From assembly GCA_013298845.1 (NCBI GenBank), contig JAAFJN010000012.1, forward strand, positions 1-64,000: DNA of 64,000 nt, given 5' to 3'. The translations under genes were made by a program, and so were the position numbers. The stretch is from Chitinophagales bacterium (lineage in GTDB: Bacteria; Bacteroidota; Bacteroidia; Chitinophagales; Saprospiraceae). The notes under the pieces were generated by a model. That model made no database searches. It was not told where the DNA came from and saw nothing but the letters and a program-made list of their open reading frames with translations. Positions 16,348 to 24,310 of the stretch are shown one piece after another; position 1 is the first letter of the stretch, and each line of letters begins with the position of its first letter.

Positions 16348-17718
16348 ATGTCGCAATATTTCAAAATAAGATACGGGCGGTTGGGCCGAATGCTCGCCCT
16401 GAGCGTGGGCATACTTTTACTCGCGGCGGGCCTGGTCGCCTACCGGATGTACGCCGTCCGCACGGATTTTTACGGATTATTGGCCATTTGGGCTCCGTTG
16501 GTGACCGGAATGCTGCTCGTTTTGCCCTCGGGCATCGGGAGTGGGTACAGCATGGCGCTGGGGATAATACTGCGTTGTTTGCTGCTGGGTGCCCTGCCGC
16601 TGCTCTCCGACGACACCTACCGTTTTCTCTGGGATGGCCACCTCTGGAACCACGGGATTCATCCGTTTGCCTACACCCCGCGCACGGTGCTCGATACCAT
16701 GCAGGTGCCCGGCATTACCAAAGAATGGTTTTTGTTGCTCAACTCCCCCGATTACCACACGGTGTATCCGCCGTTGGGGCAATTTTTGTTCCGAATTGCC
16801 GCTTTTGGGGCCAATGGCCACGTGCCAACCGGCGTTTTATACCTGCAATTTTTTATTTTGGCGGGTGAAATAACCACGCTCTGGGTGCTACGCCAATACC
16901 TGCGCCAAACCAACCCCGAATGGACTAACCAAGGTGTTTTGTTGTACGCAGTTAACCCCTTGGTCATGGTGGAAACGGTTGGCAACGGCCATTTTGAAGG
17001 GATGATGGCGGGTTGTATGCTGGCCACTTTGTTGTTCTTGCACCAACGCCGCGACGGAATGGCGGGTGTTTTTTGGGCCGCCGGGGTAGCCGTTAAATTG
17101 TTGCCTTTGCTGTTTTTACCCCTCGTGATCGGGTGGTTGGGCTGGCGGCGCGTCGGGCGTTTTTTGGCGGGATTTATACCGGCAAACCTGGCGTTTTTTT
17201 TACCATTGGCCGACTTGGACGTGCTGCGCAATATGCAGTCGAGCGTACACCTGTATTTTCAAAAATTTGAGTTTAACGCCTCGTTGTATTACCTGTTTTC
17301 GCACGTTTCGCCGTGGTTTACGGGCTGGTACGAAGGGGCCACTATTGGGCCGGTATTGGGGCAGGTTACCGTTTTTGTGGTGCTGTATTTGGCATTTTGG
17401 CTGTTTAAACAAAAAGATCGCCCCGTTCGGGATGTACAAACGGCGTTGCTGATTGCGAGTACCTTGTATTTATTAAACGCCACTACGGTGCACCCGTGGT
17501 ACGTGATTATCCCGTTGGCGTGCAGCACCGGGATTGCGCCGGTTTTTGCCGTTGCGTGGAGTGTGGTGGTCTTTTTTTCCTACAGCCACTACATTGGCGG
17601 CGGCAGACAGGAGCAATTTGGTTGGATTGCTTTGGAATACGCGGTGGTAATTGGCCTGATTATTCGGACCTTTTATTTATCCAAAGGCAAAGTTGCCAAC
17701 GATTTTTGGCTAAAATAA
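16348..17718 (+). CDS. Polytopic membrane glycosyltransferase-like protein (GT-C/GT87 type)
   Basis: 456 residues with about 11 hydrophobic segments. The first large loop contains LLSDDTYRFLWDGHLWNHGI and PFAYTPR, the acidic catalytic loop layout of GT-C mannosyltransferases (DUF2029/GT87 and Bacteroidota relatives), followed by YPPLGQFLFRIAA. Such enzymes move mannose from polyprenyl-phosphate donors to lipids or glycans at the outer face of the inner membrane. Donor and acceptor cannot be told here. Its 3' end overlaps the convergent DUF6580 gene by 46 bases. Confidence 0.83.
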   Translation: MSQYFKIRYGRLGRMLALSVGILLLAAGLVAYRMYAVRTDFYGLLAIWAPLVTGMLLVLPSGIGSGYSMALGIILRCLLLGALPLLSDDTYRFLWDGHLWNHGIHPFAYTPRTVLDTMQVPGITKEWFLLLNSPDYHTVYPPLGQFLFRIAAFGANGHVPTGVLYLQFFILAGEITTLWVLRQYLRQTNPEWTNQGVLLYAVNPLVMVETVGNGHFEGMMAGCMLATLLFLHQRRDGMAGVFWAAGVAVKLLPLLFLPLVIGWLGWRRVGRFLAGFIPANLAFFLPLADLDVLRNMQSSVHLYFQKFEFNASLYYLFSHVSPWFTGWYEGATIGPVLGQVTVFVVLYLAFWLFKQKDRPVRDVQTALLIASTLYLLNATTVHPWYVIIPLACSTGIAPVFAVAWSVVVFFSYSHYIGGGRQEQFGWIALEYAVVIGLIIRTFYLSKGKVANDFWLK

Positions 17719-18221
17719 GCGTAGGCACCGAACATCACCGCCGAGAAAAACAAATCGCCGAGAATGGTATTTTGCAAAAAAGGCAACCCTGCGGTGTAAC
17801 AAGCCATTAAACCCGCCGGGGTTTTGGGGTACAGGTTGGTACCGTCGAACGTCGCGTAATTGGAAATCAAAAAGAACACCAACGAACCCGTCAACGATGC
17901 TGCCGCAACGCGACCCATGTTTATTTTTCCGTTCAGCAACAAGGCACCGGTTGCCACAACGCCCGCCATTGCCACGTAACTCCAAATGGAAGTAAACCAG
18001 GTAAATTCGGGAAAATAAACGCGATAAACCACGTTATTCAACACCAAATCGCTCAAAAACAACGCCAAAAAGGGCACTGCCAGCCCCCACGAACGGCGGA
18101 GATAAGCCGCGCCAAATAATCCCATTGCGCCCAGTGGCGTAAAATTATCGGGGTGGGGAAAAAGACGGACAAGGGCAGCCGTAAAAACCAGGGAAAGGGC
18201 AAAGAGTACGTTACGAGACAT
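17673..18221 (-). CDS. DUF6580-like small membrane protein
   Basis: 182 residues with five or six membrane helices (NVLFALSLVFTAALVRL, FTPLGAMGLFGAAYL, WGLAVPFLALFLSDLVLN). The arrangement matches the DUF6580 putative transport family, which resembles ECF-transporter S components. No cobalamin or other riboswitch is evident upstream, only a GC-rich leader hairpin. The substrate is unknown. Confidence 0.78.
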   Translation of the reverse strand: MSRNVLFALSLVFTAALVRLFPHPDNFTPLGAMGLFGAAYLRRSWGLAVPFLALFLSDLVLNNVVYRVYFPEFTWFTSIWSYVAMAGVVATGALLLNGKINMGRVAAASLTGSLVFFLISNYATFDGTNLYPKTPAGLMACYTAGLPFLQNTILGDLFFSAVMFGAYAYFSQKSLATLPLDK

Positions 18222-18237
18222 TAGTCAGGACATTTTT

Positions 18238-18273
18238 TAGCCCCAGGCCGGGGCTTTTAACGGCGCAAATATA
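18238..18273 (-). promoter_or_regulatory. Promoter and leader hairpin of the DUF6580-like gene
   Basis: On the minus strand TATATTTG (18266-18273) is the -7 box. A stem of AGCCCC/GGGGCT at 18239-18255 lies in the leader between it and the ATG at 18221. The hairpin could damp read-through or translation. Confidence 0.45.
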
Positions 18274-18443
18274 CGCTAACTCCCTAAAACTAACCTACTA
18301 CTTGGCGCGAATAAAGCACGGGAGAACATAATCGGTCAATTCTCTTCATTGAAGTAAAAACTACGCAGAGAGCGTGATCAAAAAAATATTTTATTTTGTA
18401 AACAAAATTTACTAATTTTGCAAAGTTTCTTTACCAAATAGCA

Positions 18444-18917
18444 ATGCCCATAAAAGAGCAGTCCACACAACAAAATGTACCCTTTGAAATTATCCCCATT
18501 TCAAAGGCGGAACTTGCACCAATAAGCGACCGTTTTGGTTTTGATTGGATGCAGGAGATAAGGAACGAAGTTTTTGGACTACAAACCAAACCTTATAACC
18601 AAATTATTGGTTTAATATCGTTAATAGACTACTCCACAGAATTGCGTATCGAAATTGCCTTATTGGAATGTTCCAAGGAGAACATTGGAAAAACAAAGCA
18701 ATATGAAGGGGTTGCGGGCTGTTTAATTGCATTTGCCTGCCGCCTTTCTTTTCAAAGGGGTTATTTTGGGTTTGTTTCCCTGGTACCCAAAACGCAACTC
18801 ATTGCACACTATATTCATGCGTATAGTTTCAGTCAATATGGTCGGCAATTAGCCATTGAGTCAGAGGTTGCAAACCATCTTATAGAAAAATATTTAGACA
18901 ATGAAGAAGGAATATAA
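18444..18917 (+). CDS. GNAT-like protein, possible toxin of a TA-like pair
   Basis: 157 residues. The C-terminal half (VAGCLIAFACRLSFQRGYFG, VSLVPKTQLIAHYIHAYSF, GRQLAIE) looks like the acetyl-CoA-binding half of a GNAT N-acetyltransferase, although the usual Q/RxxGxG/A loop is weak. The next gene starts 17 bases before this stop and encodes an HTH-type protein, the arrangement of toxin-antitoxin operons. A TAATTTTG box lies at 18413-18420. Toxicity and target are not shown by the sequence. Confidence 0.75.
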   Translation: MPIKEQSTQQNVPFEIIPISKAELAPISDRFGFDWMQEIRNEVFGLQTKPYNQIIGLISLIDYSTELRIEIALLECSKENIGKTKQYEGVAGCLIAFACRLSFQRGYFGFVSLVPKTQLIAHYIHAYSFSQYGRQLAIESEVANHLIEKYLDNEEGI

Positions 18918-19428
18918 AGTTGCACTACAACACCTGTCCGATGCAGAACTGGCGGAAGCCTATGTTTTTCCGAATCATCTTTCGGAAGAAGAGCGACATG
19001 CAGCCAACCTCGAAATAAGGGAGGTTCGCTTGCAAAGGTTACGCGAAATGACCGGACAGCAACGGCTGCATTCCGAACTACTCCGGCTAAAATTTCAGAT
19101 GGAGGACTATTTTCAACGCGATACCTATGATGAAATACACTCCTTCCCCGTGTATTTGAAAGCCTATATCACGATTCTGAATAAAAAGCAGAAAGACTTT
19201 GCGGAAGAAGTAGGCCTGCATCAGACCAAATTGAACCAGTTGCTGACGGGTAAAGCATCGGCCAATTTTGCCTTGTTTTATCGTTTGGAAAAACACTCCG
19301 GCGGTATTTTAAAAGCCAACTACTGGTGGAAACTTTGCGCAAAAAAAATCGAATTCGACCTAAAAACCAATAATGCCGATCGGCAAAAAGAAGGCGCAAG
19401 AGTAAAAAACGAACTCGTGTTTGCTTAG
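18901..19428 (+). CDS. HTH-type protein, possible antitoxin partner
   Basis: 175 residues. Residues about 95-140 form a helix-turn-helix (LNKKQKDFAEEVGLHQTKLNQLLTGKASANFALFYRLEKH) of the XRE/lambda-repressor type. The N-terminal half is helical and charged (LSDAELAEAYVFPNHLSEEE ... LRLKFQMEDYF). It overlaps the preceding GNAT-like gene by 17 bases, so the two are translationally coupled. An antitoxin that represses its own operon is the likely role, by inference. Confidence 0.78.
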   Translation: MKKEYKVALQHLSDAELAEAYVFPNHLSEEERHAANLEIREVRLQRLREMTGQQRLHSELLRLKFQMEDYFQRDTYDEIHSFPVYLKAYITILNKKQKDFAEEVGLHQTKLNQLLTGKASANFALFYRLEKHSGGILKANYWWKLCAKKIEFDLKTNNADRQKEGARVKNELVFA

Positions 19429-19470
19429 AAAAACGCACTATCGAGGTAGCAGACACAAGACAATAATACC

Positions 19471-20187
19471 ATGAACCATTTTCTCACCGCCGAATGGCGC
19501 AAATTGATCCTGCTCAACTACAAAGTGGAGCCGGAATTGCTGTTACCCTGGTTGCCCCAAGGGGTCGAACTGGATATTTGGAACAATACCTGTTACGTGA
19601 GTGTGGTGGGTTTTATGTTCGAACAAGTGCGGGTAAAAGGCATCAAAATCCCTTTTCACGTAAATTTTGAAGAAGTTAACCTGCGTTTTTACGTCCTGCG
19701 CCGCGACCCGGAGGCGGGCGACAAACGCGGCGTGGTGTTTGTAAGCGAACTGGTGCCCAAACCCGCCATTGCGTGGGTGGCCCAACTACTCTATAACGAA
19801 CCCTACAAAGCCGTGCCCATGAGCCACCACATAGAGCAGGATGCGCAACAACTGACGGCCACGTATTCATGGCGGCAGGCGGGCTTAGAGCATACCATCG
19901 GGGTACGAGCGCAACCCACGGCCATTCCGTTAAAAGTGGGCAGCGAAGCCGAATTTATCACCGAACACTATTGGGGCTACGGCAAAGCCCGCAACGGCGG
20001 CACCATCGAATACCAGGTGGCGCACCCGCGTTGGGAACTGTATCCGGTGGAAGCCTGGCGCTGCGATGTCAATTTTGAGGCCGTTTATGGGCCAAATTTT
20101 GCTTTTTTATCCAATTCCGAACCCATTTCCGTATTTTTGGCCGAAGGTTCACCCGTAGAAGTTTTTGACGGAAAAAGAATTTTATGA
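19471..20187 (+). CDS. DUF2071 (YqjF-like) protein
   Basis: 238 residues: MNHFLTAEWRKLILLNYKVE at the start, LLPWLPQGVELD, YVSVVGFMFEQVRVKGIKIPFH and VNLRFYVLRRD. These are the conserved blocks of DUF2071, an acetoacetate-decarboxylase-like fold of unknown function. The stop overlaps the start of the serine hydrolase gene by 4 bases, so the two are coupled. Confidence 0.88.
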   Translation: MNHFLTAEWRKLILLNYKVEPELLLPWLPQGVELDIWNNTCYVSVVGFMFEQVRVKGIKIPFHVNFEEVNLRFYVLRRDPEAGDKRGVVFVSELVPKPAIAWVAQLLYNEPYKAVPMSHHIEQDAQQLTATYSWRQAGLEHTIGVRAQPTAIPLKVGSEAEFITEHYWGYGKARNGGTIEYQVAHPRWELYPVEAWRCDVNFEAVYGPNFAFLSNSEPISVFLAEGSPVEVFDGKRIL

Positions 20188-21446
20188 CAAAAAAATACCT
20201 CTTGCTTGCCCTGCTCCCCGTCGCCATCGCCTCGTGCGTTTTGTTAAAAAAAAACGGCGGCGATAAAAATAACCCTCTGCGGACCATCCTGCAAGACCCG
20301 GCCCTAAAAGCCGTTGTGGCCCGCAAAGATGTTTACGAAGTCCAAATTATCCTAACCCAAATTGACCGCGACGACAAGCAGGTGCCGCATTTTACCACCT
20401 GGCATTTTAACGTGGATTCCAACCGCTATTTTTATCCCGCCAGCGTGGTAAAAATGCCGTTGGCCGCCCTCGCCCTCGAAAAAATAAGCAACCTCAAAGC
20501 CAGTGGGTACCCGCGTATTCACAGCGAAACCCCGTACCAACTCGATTCCGTGCGGGCATTTCAATACCGCCACACCACCGACCCGGCGGCCCCCGAAGGT
20601 CTGCCCACCATTGCCCAGGATGTGCGGGCCATTTTTGCGGTGAGCGACAACGAAGCCTACAACCACCTTTTTGATTTTTTGGGCCGCGAATACATCAACA
20701 AAACATTGTTCCAAAAAGGCTACGAACACACCGCTATTATGCACCGCTTTTACAGCGGACAACGCGACCAAAGCATTGCCCAACCGTTCCGTTTTGTGGA
20801 CAAAGGTGGCAGGGTGTGGTGGCAGGAAAAAGAAAAAGTGGACCGTTTGGAGTACGTGAACCCGTGTACCGGCTTGCTCAAAGGAAAAGGATACCAAAAT
20901 GCGCAGGATTCCCTCGTCCGGCAACCTTACGATTTTACGGCCAAAAACCGCTTTGCCCTCCCCGATATGGAGCGGATGCTGCGGGCCTTGTTGTTTCCCG
21001 CCGCCATGCCCCCGGAAGCCCGGTTCAAAATTTCCGACGCGGATTACACCCTCCTGCACCGTTCGATGGGGCAGTTCCCGCGCGAGTTCAAACACCCCAA
21101 GTACAACGAACAAAGTTATTGGGACGGTTACGTCAAATTTTTTGTGATGGGTGACACCAAAAACCGCCAGGACGGCAGCATTCGGATTTTTAACAAAGTG
21201 GGAGAAGCCTACGGTACCCTCACCGATGTAGCCTACGTGGTGGACGCAAAAAGCGGCGTTGAATTTGTGTTAGCGGCCACTATCCTGTGCAATTCCGACG
21301 GTATTTTTAACGACGATGCCTACGATTACGACACGGTAGGTTTTCCGTTTTTGGCAAAATTAGGCCAAAAAGTCCTCGAATACGAGCAGAAACGCCCCAA
21401 AATGGTCGTGCCGGACTTGGATTATTGGGTGCGGGTGGTGCAGTAG
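20184..21446 (+). CDS. Class A beta-lactamase-like serine hydrolase lipoprotein
   Basis: 420 residues with a lipoprotein signal (LLPVAIASC, Cys18). The penicillin-binding/serine hydrolase motifs occur in order: SVVK (residues 87-90, with YPAS before it), SDN (AVSDNEAYN, about residue 155) and KVG (FNKVGEAYG) in place of KTG. The domain is longer than a normal class A enzyme (about 290 residues), and the second motif is followed by a large insertion. It may be an endogenous peptidoglycan or ester hydrolase rather than a resistance enzyme. It is anchored in the envelope and coupled to DUF2071. Confidence 0.85.
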   Translation: MTKKYLLLALLPVAIASCVLLKKNGGDKNNPLRTILQDPALKAVVARKDVYEVQIILTQIDRDDKQVPHFTTWHFNVDSNRYFYPASVVKMPLAALALEKISNLKASGYPRIHSETPYQLDSVRAFQYRHTTDPAAPEGLPTIAQDVRAIFAVSDNEAYNHLFDFLGREYINKTLFQKGYEHTAIMHRFYSGQRDQSIAQPFRFVDKGGRVWWQEKEKVDRLEYVNPCTGLLKGKGYQNAQDSLVRQPYDFTAKNRFALPDMERMLRALLFPAAMPPEARFKISDADYTLLHRSMGQFPREFKHPKYNEQSYWDGYVKFFVMGDTKNRQDGSIRIFNKVGEAYGTLTDVAYVVDAKSGVEFVLAATILCNSDGIFNDDAYDYDTVGFPFLAKLGQKVLEYEQKRPKMVVPDLDYWVRVVQ

Positions 21447-21464
21447 TTGTGGGGAAGGGCAAAT

Positions 21465-21887
21465 TTACGTTGTACCATTGGGGCGTGTTTGAAGCAGCAC
21501 TTGAATCATTTGTTGCTGCGCCCGGTTGGTTTCGAGCATTGCCGCCAGCATTTCTTCCTGGCTTTTTGCGTGAGAAACAAAATTTTGCACCATTTCCTGA
21601 AGGAAAGAAAGTGCATTTTGGTCAGCCAACTGTTGCGCCACATACTGGCCACCCTGCTGGATCACATTATTAAAGGTGTGACCATTGTCGCTGAGGAATG
21701 CCTCAACGGGTACGCCCAATTCATCGGCTAATTGTTGTAGCAGTGGAGAATCGGGACCAATGGGCTTTTTGCCATTTTCGATGTTGCTCAAAGTACTTTG
21801 CGACATGTTGTTAATGCGGTGAATCACAGATTCCTGTGAACGTTCCAGCGTTTTTCTGATTTTGCGAATATTGCTACCAATACTCAT
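21465..21887 (-). CDS. XRE-family HTH regulator
   Basis: 140 residues with an N-terminal lambda-repressor-like HTH (IGSNIRKIRKTLERSQESVI ... SQSTLSNIENGKKPIGPDSPLLQQLADELGV). A Gln- and Met-rich helical C-terminus (QEEMLAAMLETNRAQQQMIQVLLQ) probably oligomerises. A TACCTTTG box at 22029-22036 on the minus strand would give a long leader of about 140 bases. The target is unknown. Confidence 0.85.
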   Translation of the reverse strand: MSIGSNIRKIRKTLERSQESVIHRINNMSQSTLSNIENGKKPIGPDSPLLQQLADELGVPVEAFLSDNGHTFNNVIQQGGQYVAQQLADQNALSFLQEMVQNFVSHAKSQEEMLAAMLETNRAQQQMIQVLLQTRPNGTT

Positions 21888-22279
21888 AATGCGTAGTTGA
21901 TGTTTCGGTGGCTGTTAAAATACAGTCCCGTAGGGTGAAGGTTTTGCTTTATTGCCTTAGGGGAGATTTTACCATGGGCATAAAGCGTGAATTTATAACA
22001 CAGTTACAACTTTTAATAAGGTCTGAAACAAAGGTAAGATAAATCAGATCAAACTTCCAAATGCTGCGCATTTTTTTAACAATTATTACCCTTGCATGTA
22101 GTTTGGCAGTCTCCGTTAATGGCTTTTTTAAACAAATGCAAGCGGAAAAGGGTGTAATATTTTATTTGGCTTGAATAATATTTTACCAGATGGAAAATGA
22201 TTCATGTGTAAAAAGGCTCCTGCATATTTGTGCAATACTTTTCCGGATTAGTAGTGTCATTCATTCAAAAACAATTTTT
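21888..22279. other. AT-rich intergenic region
   Basis: About 390 bases between the divergent XRE gene and the secreted-protein block. It holds the probable XRE promoter (22029-22036, minus) and a 37-codon open frame at 22061. No hairpin terminator or RNA gene is evident. Confidence 0.5.
22061..22174 (+). CDS. Possible 37-residue secreted peptide or gene remnant
   Basis: ATG at 22061 opens a short frame with a signal-peptide-like start (MLRIFLTIITLACSLAVSVNG) followed by FFKQMQAEKGVIFYLA and a stop. It could be a real small exported peptide or the broken 5' end of a longer gene; the segment FFKQMQAEKGVIF resembles the start of a TonB receptor STN domain. There is no further support. Confidence 0.25.
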   Translation: MLRIFLTIITLACSLAVSVNGFFKQMQAEKGVIFYLA

Positions 22280-23683
22280 ATGCTCAATTACAATTATCAA
22301 CTAAGGCGATACGGCCTTATTTTATCCTTTTTTTGGGGGTTACTTATTCCCGCCTTCGGTCAAACCTTTCAATATAACATCAGGTTAGATGAAATGGACA
22401 TGTTGGCTGAAAACCCGGCTGCTACACCGGCGCAAAAAATTACGTTATTGCGGGATTATAATCCTCATCCGTCAATCACCGGAGTAGCCTGGAAATACCC
22501 CGGTACCGAAACTCCTGTTGCATTTGTTAGTGGTTCAGCACCAAAAGTTACAGCAAAGTTTGAACTTGCGGGCTGCACAAAAACAATATGGGCCAAAGCG
22601 GATGGTCCAGGAAATTTCGATTTGCCAGCAAAACAGTTAAACCAAGGTACCTATCCGGCGACCTCACTTACCAGTGGATTTCCCGCCAACAAAGTAGATT
22701 TTTATGAACCATTTCAAATGGAATGGTACATTTCCAATTCACCTAATGGCCCTTGGCAAAAAGCGGGAAAAAGCAGCCACCCTTTGTACATTACACATTC
22801 ACCTGCTCTTGCCATTCCAATGCTCGAGCCATACCATAGCGTGGTATATTATGGGTGTAAATCTGGCAAACTATTAACCAATAAAGACCAAATTACAGAT
22901 GCCATCTATGCTGGTGTATTTACAGGAAAAAAAGTAATCAGAAAAGATTCACCAACCAGACTGAACGGAATGACTTACTGGTCCCCAATTAACGAGAATC
23001 CCGCCCCGGAAGCTGGAGATCTTTGTTTTACGACCGAAGGTCTTTTACAGTACGAAGATGGCAGGTGTGGTGCATGGTCTGAATTTCTCTTAGATATGTT
23101 AGCTATCCAAGGAATTAGCGCAACGGGAGTAGGTATATTTTGGAAAGCGACCAAAAAGTTGGATGCAGTCGATGATATTCGGAGGAATAACGAATTGTCT
23201 GCTTTTTTTGGATCAGATCTGCCAAATTTATTTGAGACTTCTCCTCTCAGCGAATACGCCTTCTTTTTTATCAATAACTACAACATAAGCAATGCAGTAG
23301 ATTTTAATATTTTCGACGAAGAGTACGATCCAGTTTCACTTAATCCTAATTTTACAACTTCACCTTATACTTTAACTAATGGCAAAGTTTTGAATTTAGG
23401 ACCGCAAAGTGGCGCAGGAGCCCAAGGCAATTCAAATCCTCAGTCTCCATTTGCGGATCACGCCGTGGTCAAATACACATACAGTAATGGATCTTCAAAA
23501 TATTTTGACCCTTCGTACGGAACTATGTTCAACACCCAAAATGAATGGGAGAATGCTTCTGTTAAAGGCTTTGGGAGCCAAGGCATGATATTTACTGTTT
23601 TGGGATTTCCAACTATAGGTCGAAGAATAATGTGGACGGCTGAGATGAATACAGCGACCCAACAATGCATATTTACAGAATAA
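22280..23683 (+). CDS. Secreted protein with predicted transglutaminase-like fold
   Basis: 467 residues from the ATG at 22280, which begins a signal peptide (YGLILSFFWGLLIPAFGQ); the longer frame adds an unlikely leader. A beta-rich N-terminal half ends near residue 230. The C-terminal half holds GRCGAWSEFLLDMLAIQGI, then ADHAVVKYTY and SKYFDPSYGT: a Cys-His-Asp order and spacing matching the transglutaminase/papain-like core. No sorting tail is visible. Codon use and base content are AT-rich compared with the genes before it, as in the next three genes. Function is inferred from fold only. Confidence 0.75.
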   Translation: MLNYNYQLRRYGLILSFFWGLLIPAFGQTFQYNIRLDEMDMLAENPAATPAQKITLLRDYNPHPSITGVAWKYPGTETPVAFVSGSAPKVTAKFELAGCTKTIWAKADGPGNFDLPAKQLNQGTYPATSLTSGFPANKVDFYEPFQMEWYISNSPNGPWQKAGKSSHPLYITHSPALAIPMLEPYHSVVYYGCKSGKLLTNKDQITDAIYAGVFTGKKVIRKDSPTRLNGMTYWSPINENPAPEAGDLCFTTEGLLQYEDGRCGAWSEFLLDMLAIQGISATGVGIFWKATKKLDAVDDIRRNNELSAFFGSDLPNLFETSPLSEYAFFFINNYNISNAVDFNIFDEEYDPVSLNPNFTTSPYTLTNGKVLNLGPQSGAGAQGNSNPQSPFADHAVVKYTYSNGSSKYFDPSYGTMFNTQNEWENASVKGFGSQGMIFTVLGFPTIGRRIMWTAEMNTATQQCIFTE

Positions 23684-23705
23684 ACAAAATTTCGCACGAC
23701 ACACC

Positions 23706-24305
23706 ATGAAAAAAGCAATATTTTTTTATATTTTTTTCGCCATAATAGGCACTTTATCCGCTCAAAAGTCCATTGAAACGGATTGCCAACCGGCTGAAGG
23801 GCACTTTAGTCAAACAGACAATAAAAGTGGATTTGATTACCTGTTGTTTAGCGATGTCAAAAAATCACATGTTGACACCGTTCTAAATTGGCAAATCCAT
23901 CGAAAAACCAGCCCTTTTTCTGATTGTATAATCCAAGATTCTATTGCAGTATTCTTATCAATGGAATATGGTTTCTATTATTTGGGCAAAGGGTATGGTT
24001 TGCATATTATCAAAAAACCAAACTCATCTTGGCGTAAAGTAGCGTTTATACCGCTTGACTACACAGATTACTCAATTGTTGGTTTGAACTATCCTGACAG
24101 GCGTTACATCAAAGACTTTTACGCTTTTGTGGACCACAATACCTTATTACGTACAACCCACAAGTACTCCATGCTGGAACGGCACAGGAAAAAAGAAGAT
24201 GGCACCCTTGAATACATCCCCTTAGAGGAGCGTTCAAAAGAAACAACGTACCGGCGGTATAAAATAGACTACGAAAAACTGGAATTAATTGAAATTAAAA
24301 ACTAA
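23706..24305 (+). CDS. Secreted hypothetical protein
   Basis: 199 residues with a signal peptide (KKAIFFYIFFAIIGTLSAQ). The mature part has many Tyr and charged residues and no motif I recognise. It starts 22 bases after the transglutaminase-like gene and ends 5 bases before the SprB-repeat gene, so the three are probably one operon. Confidence 0.7.
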   Translation: MKKAIFFYIFFAIIGTLSAQKSIETDCQPAEGHFSQTDNKSGFDYLLFSDVKKSHVDTVLNWQIHRKTSPFSDCIIQDSIAVFLSMEYGFYYLGKGYGLHIIKKPNSSWRKVAFIPLDYTDYSIVGLNYPDRRYIKDFYAFVDHNTLLRTTHKYSMLERHRKKEDGTLEYIPLEERSKETTYRRYKIDYEKLELIEIKN

Positions 24306-24310
24306 ACAAA

